This document shows positions 1-9,022 of a stretch of 64,000 nt of DNA, piece by piece. The DNA is from Desulfobacteraceae bacterium. GTDB taxonomy: Bacteria; Desulfobacterota; Desulfobacteria; Desulfobacterales; Desulfosalsimonadaceae. Under the pieces are notes generated by a model, which saw only the letters and a list, made by a program, of their open reading frames with translations, did not search any database and was not told the origin of the DNA. The DNA is taken from assembly GCA_003599885.1 (NCBI GenBank), contig QZKW01000075.1, forward strand, positions 1 to 64,000. The letters are read 5' to 3'. The stretch's first letter is position 1; each line of letters begins with the position of its first letter. A program made the position numbers and the translations under genes.

Positions 1-275
1 TTAGCTGGATTCAGCTTAAAAATCATCGCGCCTGTCTGTCGCATCGAAAACGGAAGGGGGAGATGTTTGATAGCAGTTAAATATCGTTGTAAGGTTAAAA
101 TTATTACTGAAGGATTGCTTGTATGTTGTAAAGACGATTGGTGTAAAGACCATAAAAATAAATATCAGATTCATGAACTTAGTATAAAATTTCCAAATAA
201 AGCATGACAAGGTATCTTGAAGACTGCTATAATTGAAAAGGCTGAATCTTTGAACCTTTTGGGGCATTACGCATT

Positions 276-1328
276 ATGCAGCTTAATTTTAATCAATCTA
301 AATATAACTTTTCTGAAGCCTCTTTGGTTTTGCCACCTGATATTTTAACTTACCTCTCTGATAATAATACTCCTGACAAAATCAAACATAAGTTTTTTCA
401 AATTGTTAACGAAATGATTTTATTTTGGGGCATAACAAATAGAAATCATTATAAAATATGGATTAAAGATTTATACATCAAGTCATTAGATTTCAAGAAT
501 GTTGATGATAAATTGAAATCAATAGAAAATTATCTAAATAGTAAATCATATTATAAAATGAGAGATCAAAGAGCAGAAATAATAAAAAATTTAGGCTTAA
601 CGAAAGGCTATATTTACGTATTATCTGTCGAATATGCACCAACTATAGTTAAAATAGGAATGACAGAAAGCTTATTAAGAGATGGTTTTGACAGATCAAA
701 AGAACTTTCAACAACTGGAGTGCCTGGTAATCTAAAGGTGGAGTACCAAAGAAGGGTTTTTAATCCACGTGAAGCCGAATTTCATATTCATAATAATTTT
801 GAATTGTTTTTAAAACATAATGAGTCAGGCCATAGAACGAAGCCAAAACAAAGTAGCAGAAAAGAAACATTTTCTGTTCAAGTAAAAAAAAATCCTATAG
901 AGTACGCCATCCGCTTTGTAAAAAAGCAATTGGATAACTTGGAAAAACCAATATTTGAAAAAATTGATTTAGAACTTTTTCGGGAAAGAAAAATACTAGA
1001 ACAGATAAATGAATTAGATATGCTTATCAAGCAAGGCGCTTCAAAACAAAAAATAATTGATTCCGTCGAGCTTCTTAAATTCAAATCAAATTATTTAAGA
1101 AAGAAAAGAGGACTAGACGGCTTGTTCCCATGTGTCAATTTTGAAGAAAAGCTTTTTTATATGGCCTTAAGTCATTGTATAGATTTGTTGGATGTAATCT
1201 TAAAATCTGAGTCAAGCCTTAAAGATATTCCGACTACCACATTTAGTTATTTAAAAGAACAAATAAAAAATGTGATCAATCTTTTACCAAGATCGTTGCC
1301 GAAAAAGCCGTTTGAGTTAGGCAACTGA
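276..1328 (+). CDS. T5orf172/GIY-YIG-like domain protein, orphan
   Basis: 350-residue protein. The middle (about residues 110-180) begins GYIYVLS, has KIGMT, then a leucine-serine-threonine-rich turn with GVPG and ends in an AEFHIHNNF segment. This is the pattern of the T5orf172/MUG113 branch of the GIY-YIG nuclease-like superfamily, found in phage proteins and orphan defence-type genes. The flanking N- and C-terminal regions (coiled-coil-like, Lys/Glu-rich) are not recognised. The gene is much more AT-rich than its neighbours and has no clear ribosome site before ATG, which suggests recent transfer. DNA binding or cleavage is inferred from the family; no substrate can be named. Confidence 0.6.
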   Translation: MQLNFNQSKYNFSEASLVLPPDILTYLSDNNTPDKIKHKFFQIVNEMILFWGITNRNHYKIWIKDLYIKSLDFKNVDDKLKSIENYLNSKSYYKMRDQRAEIIKNLGLTKGYIYVLSVEYAPTIVKIGMTESLLRDGFDRSKELSTTGVPGNLKVEYQRRVFNPREAEFHIHNNFELFLKHNESGHRTKPKQSSRKETFSVQVKKNPIEYAIRFVKKQLDNLEKPIFEKIDLELFRERKILEQINELDMLIKQGASKQKIIDSVELLKFKSNYLRKKRGLDGLFPCVNFEEKLFYMALSHCIDLLDVILKSESSLKDIPTTTFSYLKEQIKNVINLLPRSLPKKPFELGN

Positions 1329-1410
1329 AGAATATCAGGGTCAAGAATATCGGGAATTCCTGATAGAGGGGGGAATTCTGGAAACATCGTGCTTAATTAC
1401 TCGATTTTTC

Positions 1411-1450
1411 TTTTTATTTTCCTGATGGGCAAGAAAAGTTAAAATAACAG
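1411..1450 (+). repeat. Remnant of the structured intergenic repeat (copy E)
   Basis: Short stretch with a T-rich TTTTTCTTTTTATTTTCC run, then GATGGGCAAGAAAAGTT. It resembles the 5' hairpin end of the longer repeats at 39.5 and 59.6 kb. Only this end is present and its hairpin is imperfect. Confidence 0.4.
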
Positions 1451-1476
1451 GGGGTTGGCGGGGACAATGGCATTTG

Positions 1477-1793
1477 TCAATGCGACAGTTTCAACGTGGC
1501 AACGCCAGCCACAATCAACGCTACGCCAATGTACCTGCCTAAACTGGCCGGATCCCCGTAAAAGAGCACTCCGACAAGAAAAGTTCCGGCAGCGCCAATG
1601 CCGGTCCATACAGCGTAGGAGGTGCCAATAGGGATATGTTTCTGGGCAAGCCACAGAGCAGCCCGCTAACCGTCATAAACGCCACGGCTGCGACAATACC
1701 GATGGTTCTCGTTTCAGATTGCTGCGCCATATAGAGGCCAACTGGCCAGCCGATCTCAAACAGACCCGCCAAAAACAGATATACCCAGGCCAT
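1477..1793 (-). pseudogene. SMR-family transporter (SugE/Gdx-like), frameshifted
   Basis: Starts with ATG behind an AAGGAAG ribosome site. The first 45 or so codons read MAWVYLFLAGLFEIGWPVGL and on to SGLL, the N-terminal helices and conserved glutamate (Glu13) of the small multidrug resistance family. The frame is then lost near 1651-1661. In the shifted frame it continues WLAQKHIPIGTSYAVWTGIG to a natural end at LKLSH and TGA. The total is 317 nt, one short of the 318 needed for the usual 105-residue protein, so a single missing base explains it. Intact homologues export guanidinium or quaternary ammonium compounds as antiparallel dimers. Either a real inactivation or a sequencing error. 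Confidence 0.85.
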
Positions 1794-1869
1794 CGCTCAA
1801 CTTCCTTTGACATTGAAAAACAGGTACATGCATAGATGGGGCCGAAACTTTGACCAAGACCCGGCAGTT

Positions 1870-2262
1870 TCAATCACAGATTCTGAGGTTCGAGTGTTCG
1901 GCAATATGGTCGAAGTCACGGTCATTGTGAAGCAGGTGGATATCGTACTCAATGGCAACCGAAGCAATCATGCAATCAACCGGTTTCCGGATCGTAATCC
2001 CCTGTTTTCGAAGGGACCTGTAAATCTCCGCCGATCGTAAAAATATTGCCTGCCGCATGGGCAGGAAAATAAGATCGCCGAAATATTCCTTTGTTTTGAT
2101 AAAGTCCGTGTCGGATCGGATTCCCTGGAGCACCTCCGCCAGAATGACGCCGCAGAGAGATAAATCCTCTTCCTTCTCGATCAGCTCCTGAAGCGTCACC
2201 ACGTGTGGCTCGTTGCGGCCGGAAAAAAAGTCGATCCAGACGGTTGTATCGACAAGCACCAT
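1870..2262 (-). CDS. vapC: VapC-type PIN-domain toxin
   Basis: About 130 residues from the ATG at 2262, beginning MVLVDTTVWIDFF. The frame is open further upstream, but this start overlaps the antitoxin stop as TGATG, the usual coupling. PIN-domain acidic residues are visible: Asp in LVDTTVWIDFF, Glu in ILAEVLQG, Asp in KPVDCMIAS, and Asp in HNDRDFDHIA. Family members are Mg-dependent ribonucleases held inactive by the antitoxin encoded just before them. The tRNA or rRNA target cannot be read from the sequence. Confidence 0.9.
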   Translation of the reverse strand: MVLVDTTVWIDFFSGRNEPHVVTLQELIEKEEDLSLCGVILAEVLQGIRSDTDFIKTKEYFGDLIFLPMRQAIFLRSAEIYRSLRKQGITIRKPVDCMIASVAIEYDIHLLHNDRDFDHIAEHSNLRICD

Positions 2263-2462
2263 CAATCGCGGGACTCCCGCCATTCGGTAAGGTCTCCCTC
2301 CCATTTGATGGCGCCCTTCAGTTCAAGCAAGCGTTTCTGACGGCCACGACGGCGTAATTCATGCAGCGCGTAGTCAATGAGAGAGCGCCGTGTCCGGATT
2401 CCGGTCAGTTTTTGACATTCATTGATTAGATCATCGTCAATCACCACGTTTGTTCTTGCCAT
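2262..2462 (-). CDS. vapB: VapB-type ribbon-helix-helix antitoxin
   Basis: 66 residues. The N-terminal MARTNVVIDDDLINECQ strand and following helices (RTRRSLIDYALHEL) form a ribbon-helix-helix DNA-binding fold. The basic and Trp-containing C-terminal tail (KWEGDLTEWRES) is the part expected to bind the toxin's active site. First gene of the vapBC pair. It probably represses its own promoter, which should lie in the AT-rich 2463-2520 stretch. Confidence 0.88.
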   Translation of the reverse strand: MARTNVVIDDDLINECQKLTGIRTRRSLIDYALHELRRRGRQKRLLELKGAIKWEGDLTEWRESRD

Positions 2463-2541
2463 GTCATCACCTCCAATTGTATATACACATAATAAAGAAT
2501 ATTTTTGTGTATTTCAAGGCGAAATGTGAAGGATTATAATA

Positions 2542-3771
2542 ATGATAAATGGCAAAAATCAGGTGCGTGCCGTCATTTTGGCTGCGTTTTTTTTCATTCC
2601 CGCCCTATTTCCCTGTTCCGCAAAAGGCGCGTCCAGCTCTTTGCAGGAGATCAAACGCCTTTTGGGATCAAAGGATGCCGCCCTTTTGGCGGACCCTTCG
2701 GGACGGGTTATCGTGGGCGTAAACACCGACAAACTGCTGGTTCCCGCCTCCACACTGAAGCTTTTGACCGCGCTGGTGGCCCGTCATTACCTGACCGAAG
2801 GTTACAGATTCAAAACAGAGTTTTACGTGAGGGATGACGGCAGTCTGGTGATCAAGGGATACGGGGACCCCTTCCTGGTATCCGAAGAAATTCAAAACAT
2901 CGTTTTGGTCTTGAGCAAACAGATGAACTTTGTTCGCCATATCATTCTTGATGACACTTATTTTACAAAACCACTGCCTATTCCGGGTACAATCGTCAAT
3001 TCGCTGCAACCCTATGATGCGCCCTGCGGTGCTTTGAGTGTGAACTTTAACTCGTTCGGGTTTAAAATTCAGGATAATCAGGTTTCAAGCGCAGAGCCCC
3101 AGACGCCCCTGATGGATATCGCACGTTTTAAAATCACATCCATCCGCAAAAGGTCCAATATGGAATCCGGAAGGGTCCCGCTGGCCGATGGCAATGATGA
3201 AATCCCCTTATACGCTGGTCAGCTGTTTGAATATTTTTTAAAGGAAGCGGGTATCCGCGTTAATGGCGGTATCCGGACCGGCAGCGTTGAACCTGGGCGG
3301 GACATGCTGGTTTACCGGCATGAAACCCCGTTTGATGTATCGGAAATCATCACCCGGCTGCTGAAGAATTCCAATAATTTTATGGCAAATCAATTATTGC
3401 TGGCATCCGGGGCGGCAGCGTTCGGCCCGCCAGCGACAATGGAAAAAGCGATTCTGGCCGCAAAGACCTATGCGGCGACGTATCTGAAGATGGACACACT
3501 GGCAATGGTGGAGGGATCGGGAATATCCAGAGACAACCGCCTGTCCGCAGCCATGTTTCTTAAAATACTGATGGCGTTTAAACCCTGTCACACATGGATG
3601 CGGCATCAGGATGGCGAGTATTATAAAACCGGCACATTAACCGGTGTCCGCGCCCGTGCAGGCTACCTGGAAGACATGGACGGCAGGCTTTTTCCGTTTG
3701 TCGTCCTAATCAACACCCCTGAAAAAAACACCGAAGCGATTATGAAACGATTAAAACGGCTTATCCGTTAA
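2542..3771 (+). CDS. dacB: D-alanyl-D-alanine carboxypeptidase/endopeptidase, S13 family
   Basis: 409 residues with an N-terminal Sec-type signal (hydrophobic core about 9-24). The penicillin-binding motifs are present in order: SxxK as Ser70-Thr-Leu-Lys73, SxN as Ser277-Asn-Asn279, and KTG at 362-364. Peptidase S13 (PBP4-like) enzymes trim or open peptidoglycan cross-links in the periplasm. It is shorter than E. coli PBP4 (about 477), so the inserted domains are probably reduced. ATG follows AAGGA at good spacing. The stop overlaps that of the convergent folE2 by 4 bases. Confidence 0.88.
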   Translation: MINGKNQVRAVILAAFFFIPALFPCSAKGASSSLQEIKRLLGSKDAALLADPSGRVIVGVNTDKLLVPASTLKLLTALVARHYLTEGYRFKTEFYVRDDGSLVIKGYGDPFLVSEEIQNIVLVLSKQMNFVRHIILDDTYFTKPLPIPGTIVNSLQPYDAPCGALSVNFNSFGFKIQDNQVSSAEPQTPLMDIARFKITSIRKRSNMESGRVPLADGNDEIPLYAGQLFEYFLKEAGIRVNGGIRTGSVEPGRDMLVYRHETPFDVSEIITRLLKNSNNFMANQLLLASGAAAFGPPATMEKAILAAKTYAATYLKMDTLAMVEGSGISRDNRLSAAMFLKILMAFKPCHTWMRHQDGEYYKTGTLTGVRARAGYLEDMDGRLFPFVVLINTPEKNTEAIMKRLKRLIR

Positions 3772-4553
3772 AACGCGGGCTTCGGGCCACTCGTGATATA
3801 GGCGTAGGCGTTGTGGTTGTGAATGGATTCAAAATTTTCCACTTCAACGGAATACCAGGTGATATTTTTATCTGCCTTTAATTCCAGAGCGATGTCACGG
3901 ACAATGTCTTCCACAAACTTTGGATTTTCATATCCTCTTTCCGTGATAAATTTTTCATCTGATCGTTTCAGCACCGAATACACTTCACAGGAAGCCGCCC
4001 GCTCCACTAGCTCGATCATGTCTTCAATCCAGATGAATTTTTTAAACCGGGTTTTCAGATGCACCATACCTCGCTGGTTATGGGCCCCCCCCTTGCTGAT
4101 TTCCTTTGAACACGGACAGACCGACGAAATGGGCACAATGACTTCAGACACCAGATCCACCTTGCTGTTGGAGTCAATGGAACCGTTCAACCGGCAGGTA
4201 TAGTTCATCAGGCCGGGAGAGTGGGTAACCGGAGCGTTTTTTTGAATGAAATACGGAAAGGTGATTTCAATATGCGCGGAAGCGGCATTTAAATGCGCTT
4301 TCATTTGTCCGAGGATATCGGCAAAGGTTTTGAGGGCGACTTTGGGCCGGAACAGATGCAGCATTTCAACAAACCGGCTCATGTGGGTTCCCTTGTACTC
4401 ATGGGGAAGATCCACATACATGTTGATGGAAGCGACCGTGTGTTGCTCGCCCTTATTCCGGTCAAGTACGGTGATGGGATAGCTTAAATCTTTAATGCCG
4501 ACTTTATTGATGGCAATATTGCGGTAATCGGGTTCACTTTGTATGTCTTTCAT
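3768..4553 (-). CDS. folE2: GTP cyclohydrolase IB (FolE2)
   Basis: 261 residues from the ATG at 4553 (MKDIQSEPDYR). An upstream TTG at 4577 is also open, but the family starts at MKDIQ-like sequence. FolE2 converts GTP to 7,8-dihydroneopterin triphosphate for folate or queuosine-type pathways using a metal centre. The conserved Cys segment VPISSVCPCSKEISKGGAHNQRG and the HEYKGTHMSRF segment are clear. Type IB enzymes work with metals other than zinc. Separated from ttcA by about 100 bp, so possibly its own unit. Confidence 0.92.
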   Translation of the reverse strand: MKDIQSEPDYRNIAINKVGIKDLSYPITVLDRNKGEQHTVASINMYVDLPHEYKGTHMSRFVEMLHLFRPKVALKTFADILGQMKAHLNAASAHIEITFPYFIQKNAPVTHSPGLMNYTCRLNGSIDSNSKVDLVSEVIVPISSVCPCSKEISKGGAHNQRGMVHLKTRFKKFIWIEDMIELVERAASCEVYSVLKRSDEKFITERGYENPKFVEDIVRDIALELKADKNITWYSVEVENFESIHNHNAYAYITSGPKPAF

Positions 4554-4656
4554 AATAATGATTTTCTGACTGAGCAAAAGATGGCATCAGGAATCGATCT
4601 GTCTGGTTCAGTGTTCGGGTATATGCAGACGAATCAAAAGGTATATTGGGGCAATC

Positions 4657-5379
4657 TCATAGAAGATAGTCGTGGTTGATGTTGCTCAGTGATCTGAAAA
4701 TATTCCCCTTAATTTTTTGATTGGTTTGGTACAAGTGATTTAACAGGTCTTTGATCTCTTTACGCTTGGATATTTTTCCGTACGGACAAGGATTGGCAAA
4801 TTCGGGAAAATTGTTTTTCCGGGCAAAACGCTGGATACGCTGTTCATCAACAAAAGCCAATGGCCGAATAATGGAAAACCGGCCGTCAAAAAAAGACTGC
4901 TTCGGCCGCATCGTCGCCATCATACCCGAAAAACAGATATTTAAAAAAAATGTTTCGATAATATCGTCTTTATGATGCCCAAATGCGATTTTGTTGCATC
5001 CCAGCTCTCCGGTGATGTCAAATATTTTCTTTCTTCGCAGACGGGCGCATAAAAAACAGGGGTTTTCACGATTATCCGCGCGGTGGGCCTGAATGCCATA
5101 GTCCGTATGTTCCACCCGCAAGTTCAAACCAAAAGTTTGCACCCATTGACAGAGTTCTTCAGCAAAACCGCCGGAAAACCCGGGATCAATATAAACAGGA
5201 AACAACTCATAGGTCACGGGTATCCGGGAAAGGCGTTCAGTTAACAACCATAACAATGTCAGGCTGTCTTTGCCGCCGGATACCCCGACCACAATCCTGT
5301 CCCCGTGGGATATCATATCATAGTGATGAATGGCTTTGCCGACGTCCTGATTGATGGACTTCAGGAGAGATTGCGCCAT
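4657..5379 (-). CDS. ttcA: TtcA-family tRNA 2-thiocytidine synthetase-like PP-loop protein
   Basis: 240 residues with the ATP-pyrophosphatase P-loop SGGKDS at 34-39. Cysteines in NPCFLCARLRR and NPCPYGK are those that bind a [4Fe-4S] cluster in the TtcA family. FGHHKDDIIETFFLN is the second PP-loop motif. TtcA thiolates cytidine 32 of tRNAs. At 240 residues it is shorter than E. coli TtcA (about 310), so another member of the family cannot be excluded. It starts 10 bp after rpoZ and probably shares its transcript. Confidence 0.8.
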   Translation of the reverse strand: MAQSLLKSINQDVGKAIHHYDMISHGDRIVVGVSGGKDSLTLLWLLTERLSRIPVTYELFPVYIDPGFSGGFAEELCQWVQTFGLNLRVEHTDYGIQAHRADNRENPCFLCARLRRKKIFDITGELGCNKIAFGHHKDDIIETFFLNICFSGMMATMRPKQSFFDGRFSIIRPLAFVDEQRIQRFARKNNFPEFANPCPYGKISKRKEIKDLLNHLYQTNQKIKGNIFRSLSNINHDYLL

Positions 5380-5389
5380 CAGCGTTTAA

Positions 5390-5599
5390 TCAAGGATTCT
5401 CGTTGCCTTCCGGCTCCTGGTGAACAAACACCTTGCCAGCGGAAACTTCTCTCAAAGCAGTGACCACATGTTCATTATTGGATTTTATCAGCTTGGGACT
5501 TCCGTCAATCAGCTGACGAACCCGTTTGGTCGCCACATGCACCAGCATAAACCGGTTGGGTATCCGTTTTAAACAATCTTCTATTGTAATTCTTGCCAT
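5390..5599 (-). CDS. rpoZ: RNA polymerase omega subunit
   Basis: 69 residues, [20 protein letters not shown], the conserved start of omega. It then has VATKRVRQL and [16 protein letters not shown], which pack around the C-terminal tail of beta-prime. The subunit helps assemble RNA polymerase and carries a ppGpp site in proteobacteria. Located between greA and the ttcA-like gene in an apparent operon. ATG follows an AGAGGA ribosome site. Confidence 0.93.
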   Translation of the reverse strand: MARITIEDCLKRIPNRFMLVHVATKRVRQLIDGSPKLIKSNNEHVVTALREVSAGKVFVHQEPEGNENP

Positions 5600-5657
5600 T
5601 TACATTCCTCTCAAAGGACCGCATGCATTTTGTTTTGTTCTTCACATCAGACGGATA

Positions 5658-6125
5658 TTACAAAATTTCAATTAATTCGTAACTCCGCCGGCCGCCAGGG
5701 GCCATGATCGTAATTTCATCGCCGATGGTTTTTCCAATGATGGCCTGGCCAAGAGGCGAGACCACCGAAATTCTTCCTTCTTTTATATCCGATTCTTCCG
5801 GCCCCACAAGCTGATAAGTCACTTCGTCTCCAGTGTCAACATTTTCAAGCAACACCTTGCAACCGAATACGGCGGAATCCTTGCTGAGATTCTCTGTATC
5901 AATAATGTCCGCATTGCCGAGTTTATATTGCAGTTCCATGATCCGGCCTTCCAGAAACGCCTGCCGCTCCTTGGCTGCATCAAACTCGGCGTTTTCTGAA
6001 AGATCGCCATGGGCCCTGGCTTCTTCTATGGCTTTAATGTTCAGCGGTCTTTCAACGGACTTTAAATTTTCCAGTTCTTTTTTCAGCCGTTCGTAACCTG
6101 GCCGGGTAATCGGTATCTGTCTCAA
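5658..6125 (-). CDS. greA: Transcription elongation factor GreA
   Basis: 155 residues, the usual length. The N-terminal coiled coil has RPGYERLKKELE and ends in the loop with DLSENAEFDAAKERQ, whose acidic tip enters the RNA polymerase secondary channel to stimulate cleavage of backtracked RNA. The C-terminal FKBP-like half contains VSPLGQAIIGK and GDEITI. The start codon is TTG, 2 nt after the leuB stop, with GGAG about 8 nt upstream, so translation is probably coupled to leuB. Confidence 0.94.
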   Translation of the reverse strand: MRQIPITRPGYERLKKELENLKSVERPLNIKAIEEARAHGDLSENAEFDAAKERQAFLEGRIMELQYKLGNADIIDTENLSKDSAVFGCKVLLENVDTGDEVTYQLVGPEESDIKEGRISVVSPLGQAIIGKTIGDEITIMAPGGRRSYELIEIL

Positions 6126-6127
6126 GA

Positions 6128-7204
6128 TTAATCTCCAGCTCCTTCTTTCACATAACCGGCGATCAGGTCCCCAACCTGGCTTGTGGTATACCCCATTTTA
6201 CCGGCAGACACATTTTTTATATCATGGCGAAGCGCTTTTTTAACTGCGGACTCAATGGCCACGGCGGCTTTGGGTTCACCGATGGTATCAAGCAGCAATT
6301 GCGCTGAAAGAATGGCGGCAATGGGGTTGATGATTCCCATGCCGGTATATTTTGGCGCGGAACCGCCGATGGGTTCGAACATGCTTACGCCTTCGGGATT
6401 GATATTTCCACCGGCCGCAATGCCCATTCCCCCTTGAATCATGGCGCCCAGGTCGGTAATAATATCACCGAACATATTGTCGGTGACGATCACGTCAAAC
6501 CATTCGGGATTCTTGACCATCCACATGCAGATGGCGTCCACATGGGCATAGTCCGTCTCGATATCGGGATATTCGGCAGCCACTTCGTAAAAAGCCCTTT
6601 CCCACAGATCAAAGGCATAGGTCAGTACGTTGGTTTTGCCGCATAAGGTCAGTTTTTTACGTTTGTTGCGTTTGCGGCAATATTCAAAAGCAAACCGGAT
6701 GCACCGCTCCACCCCTTTGCGGGTATTGATGGATTCCTGGACGGCGACTTCATCCGCCGTTCCTTTTTTTAAGGTTCCGCCGGCTCCGGCATAAAGGCCT
6801 TCACTGTTTTCCCGCACAACAACAAAGTCGATGTCGGCAGGCCCCTTGTCTTTCAATGGTGTCGCAACGCCCTCATAGAGAGTGACTGGCCGCAGATTAA
6901 TGTACTGATCCAGCCCGAAGCGCAGATTTAAAAGTATCCCTTTTTCAAGGATGCCGGGCTTCACCTCCGGGTGACCGATGGCTCCCAGAAAAATCGCATC
7001 TGCTTTTGAAAGATCGGCAATAATGCCTTCGGGCAGTATTTCACCGGTTTTCATGTAATGATCGCCGCCTATCGGATAGGTGGTCAAATTTAAAGAAAAC
7101 CCATAGGCGCCCGCGGCAGCTTCCAGAACTTTAAGACCTTCGTCCACGACTTCAGGGCCGGTTCCATCTCCGGGCAATACCGCAATATCATATTTTTTCG
7201 TCAT
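6128..7204 (-). CDS. leuB: 3-isopropylmalate dehydrogenase-family protein
   Basis: 358 residues of the beta-decarboxylating dehydrogenase family. [14 protein letters not shown] is at the N-terminus, the NLRPVTLY and [13 protein letters not shown] segments mark the substrate site, and the [13 protein letters not shown] and GSAPKYTG motifs mark the metal and NAD sites. The most likely role is the third leucine-pathway step, oxidation and decarboxylation of 3-isopropylmalate. Sister enzymes acting on isocitrate, homoisocitrate or tartrate share these motifs, and leuA/leuC/leuD are not in the window. ATG follows AAGGAG. greA begins 2 nt downstream. Confidence 0.8.
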   Translation of the reverse strand: MTKKYDIAVLPGDGTGPEVVDEGLKVLEAAAGAYGFSLNLTTYPIGGDHYMKTGEILPEGIIADLSKADAIFLGAIGHPEVKPGILEKGILLNLRFGLDQYINLRPVTLYEGVATPLKDKGPADIDFVVVRENSEGLYAGAGGTLKKGTADEVAVQESINTRKGVERCIRFAFEYCRKRNKRKKLTLCGKTNVLTYAFDLWERAFYEVAAEYPDIETDYAHVDAICMWMVKNPEWFDVIVTDNMFGDIITDLGAMIQGGMGIAAGGNINPEGVSMFEPIGGSAPKYTGMGIINPIAAILSAQLLLDTIGEPKAAVAIESAVKKALRHDIKNVSAGKMGYTTSQVGDLIAGYVKEGAGD

Positions 7205-7279
7205 TGTATCAGCTCCTTATAAAAAAATTAAACGCTGTTAGAGTCATTTCTGCAACAGCAAAATTTATTCTCAGTTTCG

Positions 7280-8098
7280 TCAGGGTAATCGGTTCTTTTT
7301 ACCGTTTTCAGGTTTGGGCGCAGAATGTGCCACATGATCATGGGATGGCAATGTCTCTTTGAGTTCCTTTTTCCGGTAGATCCGGATGAGCAAGAACATG
7401 GGGCCGGAGGCGATATATGCCAGAGATATCACCAGCAGGGAGACGGATGGTTTCGCCGCGACCAGCGTCAGTATCAGCATCATGGACACCAGCACATTAA
7501 AATTCATTGCCCTGAACAGCTCTATCTTTTTTAAGCTAAAATATTTGATGGAACTGACCATGAGAAACGACAAACCATACATCAATATTAATACCGGCAA
7601 ATGGCTGTAACTTGTTTGCAGCTCAAGATCCACGGTAAAAAGCACGATTACAGCGTTCATACCGGCTGCGGCGGGAATGGGAAGGCCCATAAAATAACCG
7701 TCGCCCGGCTGATCAATATTCGTATTGAACCGGGCCAGACGAAGCGCACCGCAGGCCATAAACAGGAAGGCGGCCAACCAGCCCAGGTTACCCATGGGTT
7801 TCAGTATCCACAGGTACATCATTAATGCCGGGGCCATCCCAAATGAGACCAGATCGGCAAGAGAATCAAATTCTGCACCGAACCGGCTCAGCGTGTTGGT
7901 GGCCCGCGCGATTTTACCATCCAGCGCATCAAAAACACCGGCAATCATAATAGCAATGGCTGCGGTTTTAAACTCCCCGTTAATCGCACAGACAACAGAG
8001 TAAAAGCCGAAAAAAAGATTCATTAGCGTAAATAAATTCGGAAGGATATAAATACCTTTCCTGATATCTTCCCGTTTAATGGATTTTTTCAGCCCCAT
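7280..8098 (-). CDS. pssA: CDP-diacylglycerol-serine O-phosphatidyltransferase
   Basis: 272 residues from the ATG at 8098, 10 nt after the psd stop and behind AGGG. The frame extends upstream into psd but that part is not family-like. The CDP-alcohol phosphatidyltransferase signature is present as DALDGKIARATNTLSRFGAEFDSLAD, matching DGxxAR...GxxxDxxxD. Several hydrophobic segments follow. It makes phosphatidylserine from CDP-diacylglycerol and serine in the inner membrane and supplies the next enzyme, Psd. A hydrophilic tail (residues about 235-272) follows the last helix. Confidence 0.92.
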   Translation of the reverse strand: MGLKKSIKREDIRKGIYILPNLFTLMNLFFGFYSVVCAINGEFKTAAIAIMIAGVFDALDGKIARATNTLSRFGAEFDSLADLVSFGMAPALMMYLWILKPMGNLGWLAAFLFMACGALRLARFNTNIDQPGDGYFMGLPIPAAAGMNAVIVLFTVDLELQTSYSHLPVLILMYGLSFLMVSSIKYFSLKKIELFRAMNFNVLVSMMLILTLVAAKPSVSLLVISLAYIASGPMFLLIRIYRKKELKETLPSHDHVAHSAPKPENGKKNRLP

Positions 8099-8108
8099 GG
8101 TGAACACC

Positions 8109-8792
8109 CTATGCCAAATGACCGATAATCGTTGATCCGGCTTTGACCTTATCGCCTTTGACCACATTAAGCGTTGTATCAGCTGGTAAATATACGTCCA
8201 CGCGTGATCCAAAACAGATCAATCCAAACCGCTGTCCGCAAATCGCTGCATCTTCTTTTTGAATAAAGCAGATGATTCGGCGGGCGATTAATCCGGCCAC
8301 CTGCACAAAGCAGATCGTCTGCTGTTTGGACGTCTCAAGGATAACGGCGTTATGTTCATTCACGGTAGAGGCTTCTTCTTTACCTGCATTGTAAAATTTT
8401 CCGGGAAAATACCGGATATCTTTGATCTGTCCTGAAAAAGGAATCCGGTTGACATGAACGTTGAAGATATTCATGAATATACCGATTTTCAGGCACGGTC
8501 CGTCTATAAACGGGTTTTCTTTCACCACGCCTGTAAAAACAACACGTCCATCAGCCGGCGATATGACAGCATCCGGCTGATTGGGCGTCATCCGGTCCGG
8601 ATCTCTGAAAAAATAACAGATAAAAAACGTTACCAGCAGGCCGGCTATGGCAAAATAAGTCAGTCCGGATAAGGCAAAAACAAATGTGGTGAATGCGGAT
8701 GCGCCGATAAACGGCCAGCCGGCCTTGGCGATGGGATAGGCCGTCATGTTCTGGGGTTCCGCCCGTAAAAACGGATTCACCGATTGATTCAT
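8109..8792 (-). CDS. psd: Phosphatidylserine decarboxylase, short (archaeal-type) proenzyme
   Basis: 227 residues with two hydrophobic helices near the N-terminus. It then has SPADGRVVF, FMNIFNVHVNRIPFSG and the cleavage region GLICFGSRVDVYLP. In this short family the Gly-Ser bond of FGS breaks and the serine becomes the pyruvoyl cofactor. The enzyme converts phosphatidylserine to phosphatidylethanolamine. It is first in a psd-pssA pair, giving both steps of phosphatidylethanolamine synthesis. The short form is about 60-100 residues smaller than E. coli Psd. Confidence 0.92.
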   Translation of the reverse strand: MNQSVNPFLRAEPQNMTAYPIAKAGWPFIGASAFTTFVFALSGLTYFAIAGLLVTFFICYFFRDPDRMTPNQPDAVISPADGRVVFTGVVKENPFIDGPCLKIGIFMNIFNVHVNRIPFSGQIKDIRYFPGKFYNAGKEEASTVNEHNAVILETSKQQTICFVQVAGLIARRIICFIQKEDAAICGQRFGLICFGSRVDVYLPADTTLNVVKGDKVKAGSTIIGHLA

Positions 8793-9022
8793 ATACTTCT
8801 CCGCTGATTTTATTTCATAATATCAAGTTAATATTAATGGCTGCGTAAACCCCATTGTGGTGGAATCTATGCAGCCATTCGAATTCGACTTTCTACCTTC
8901 AGGTAATTTGGATTCTGTAATTGAATTTATTCAGTATGTCAATAAAAACACAAACAACATCAGCGCGTCAGGACGGCATGTTAAGGGGTGAACAAATAAC
9001 ACCGTCCTTTCACTTTCTGCGT
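8793..9022. other. Intergenic region with two inverted repeats
   Basis: No gene seen. AATGGCTGC at 8836-8844 pairs with GCAGCCATT at 8871-8879. AGGACGG at 8970-8976 pairs with CCGTCCT at 9002-9008, with a further TGTT/AACA inside. The second lies just after the tsaB stop and could end the lon-tsaB transcript, but no long T-run follows on the minus strand. The psd promoter should also be here. Confidence 0.4.

Noticed and set aside
16-267. 83-residue minus-strand frame at the left edge
   Set aside because: AT-rich, no ribosome site, no recognisable motif, and it lies in the presumed promoter region of the T5orf172 gene.
1794-1869. Guanidine riboswitch before the SugE-like gene
   Set aside because: No conserved core such as paired ACGG/ACGR loops is seen in these 76 bp.
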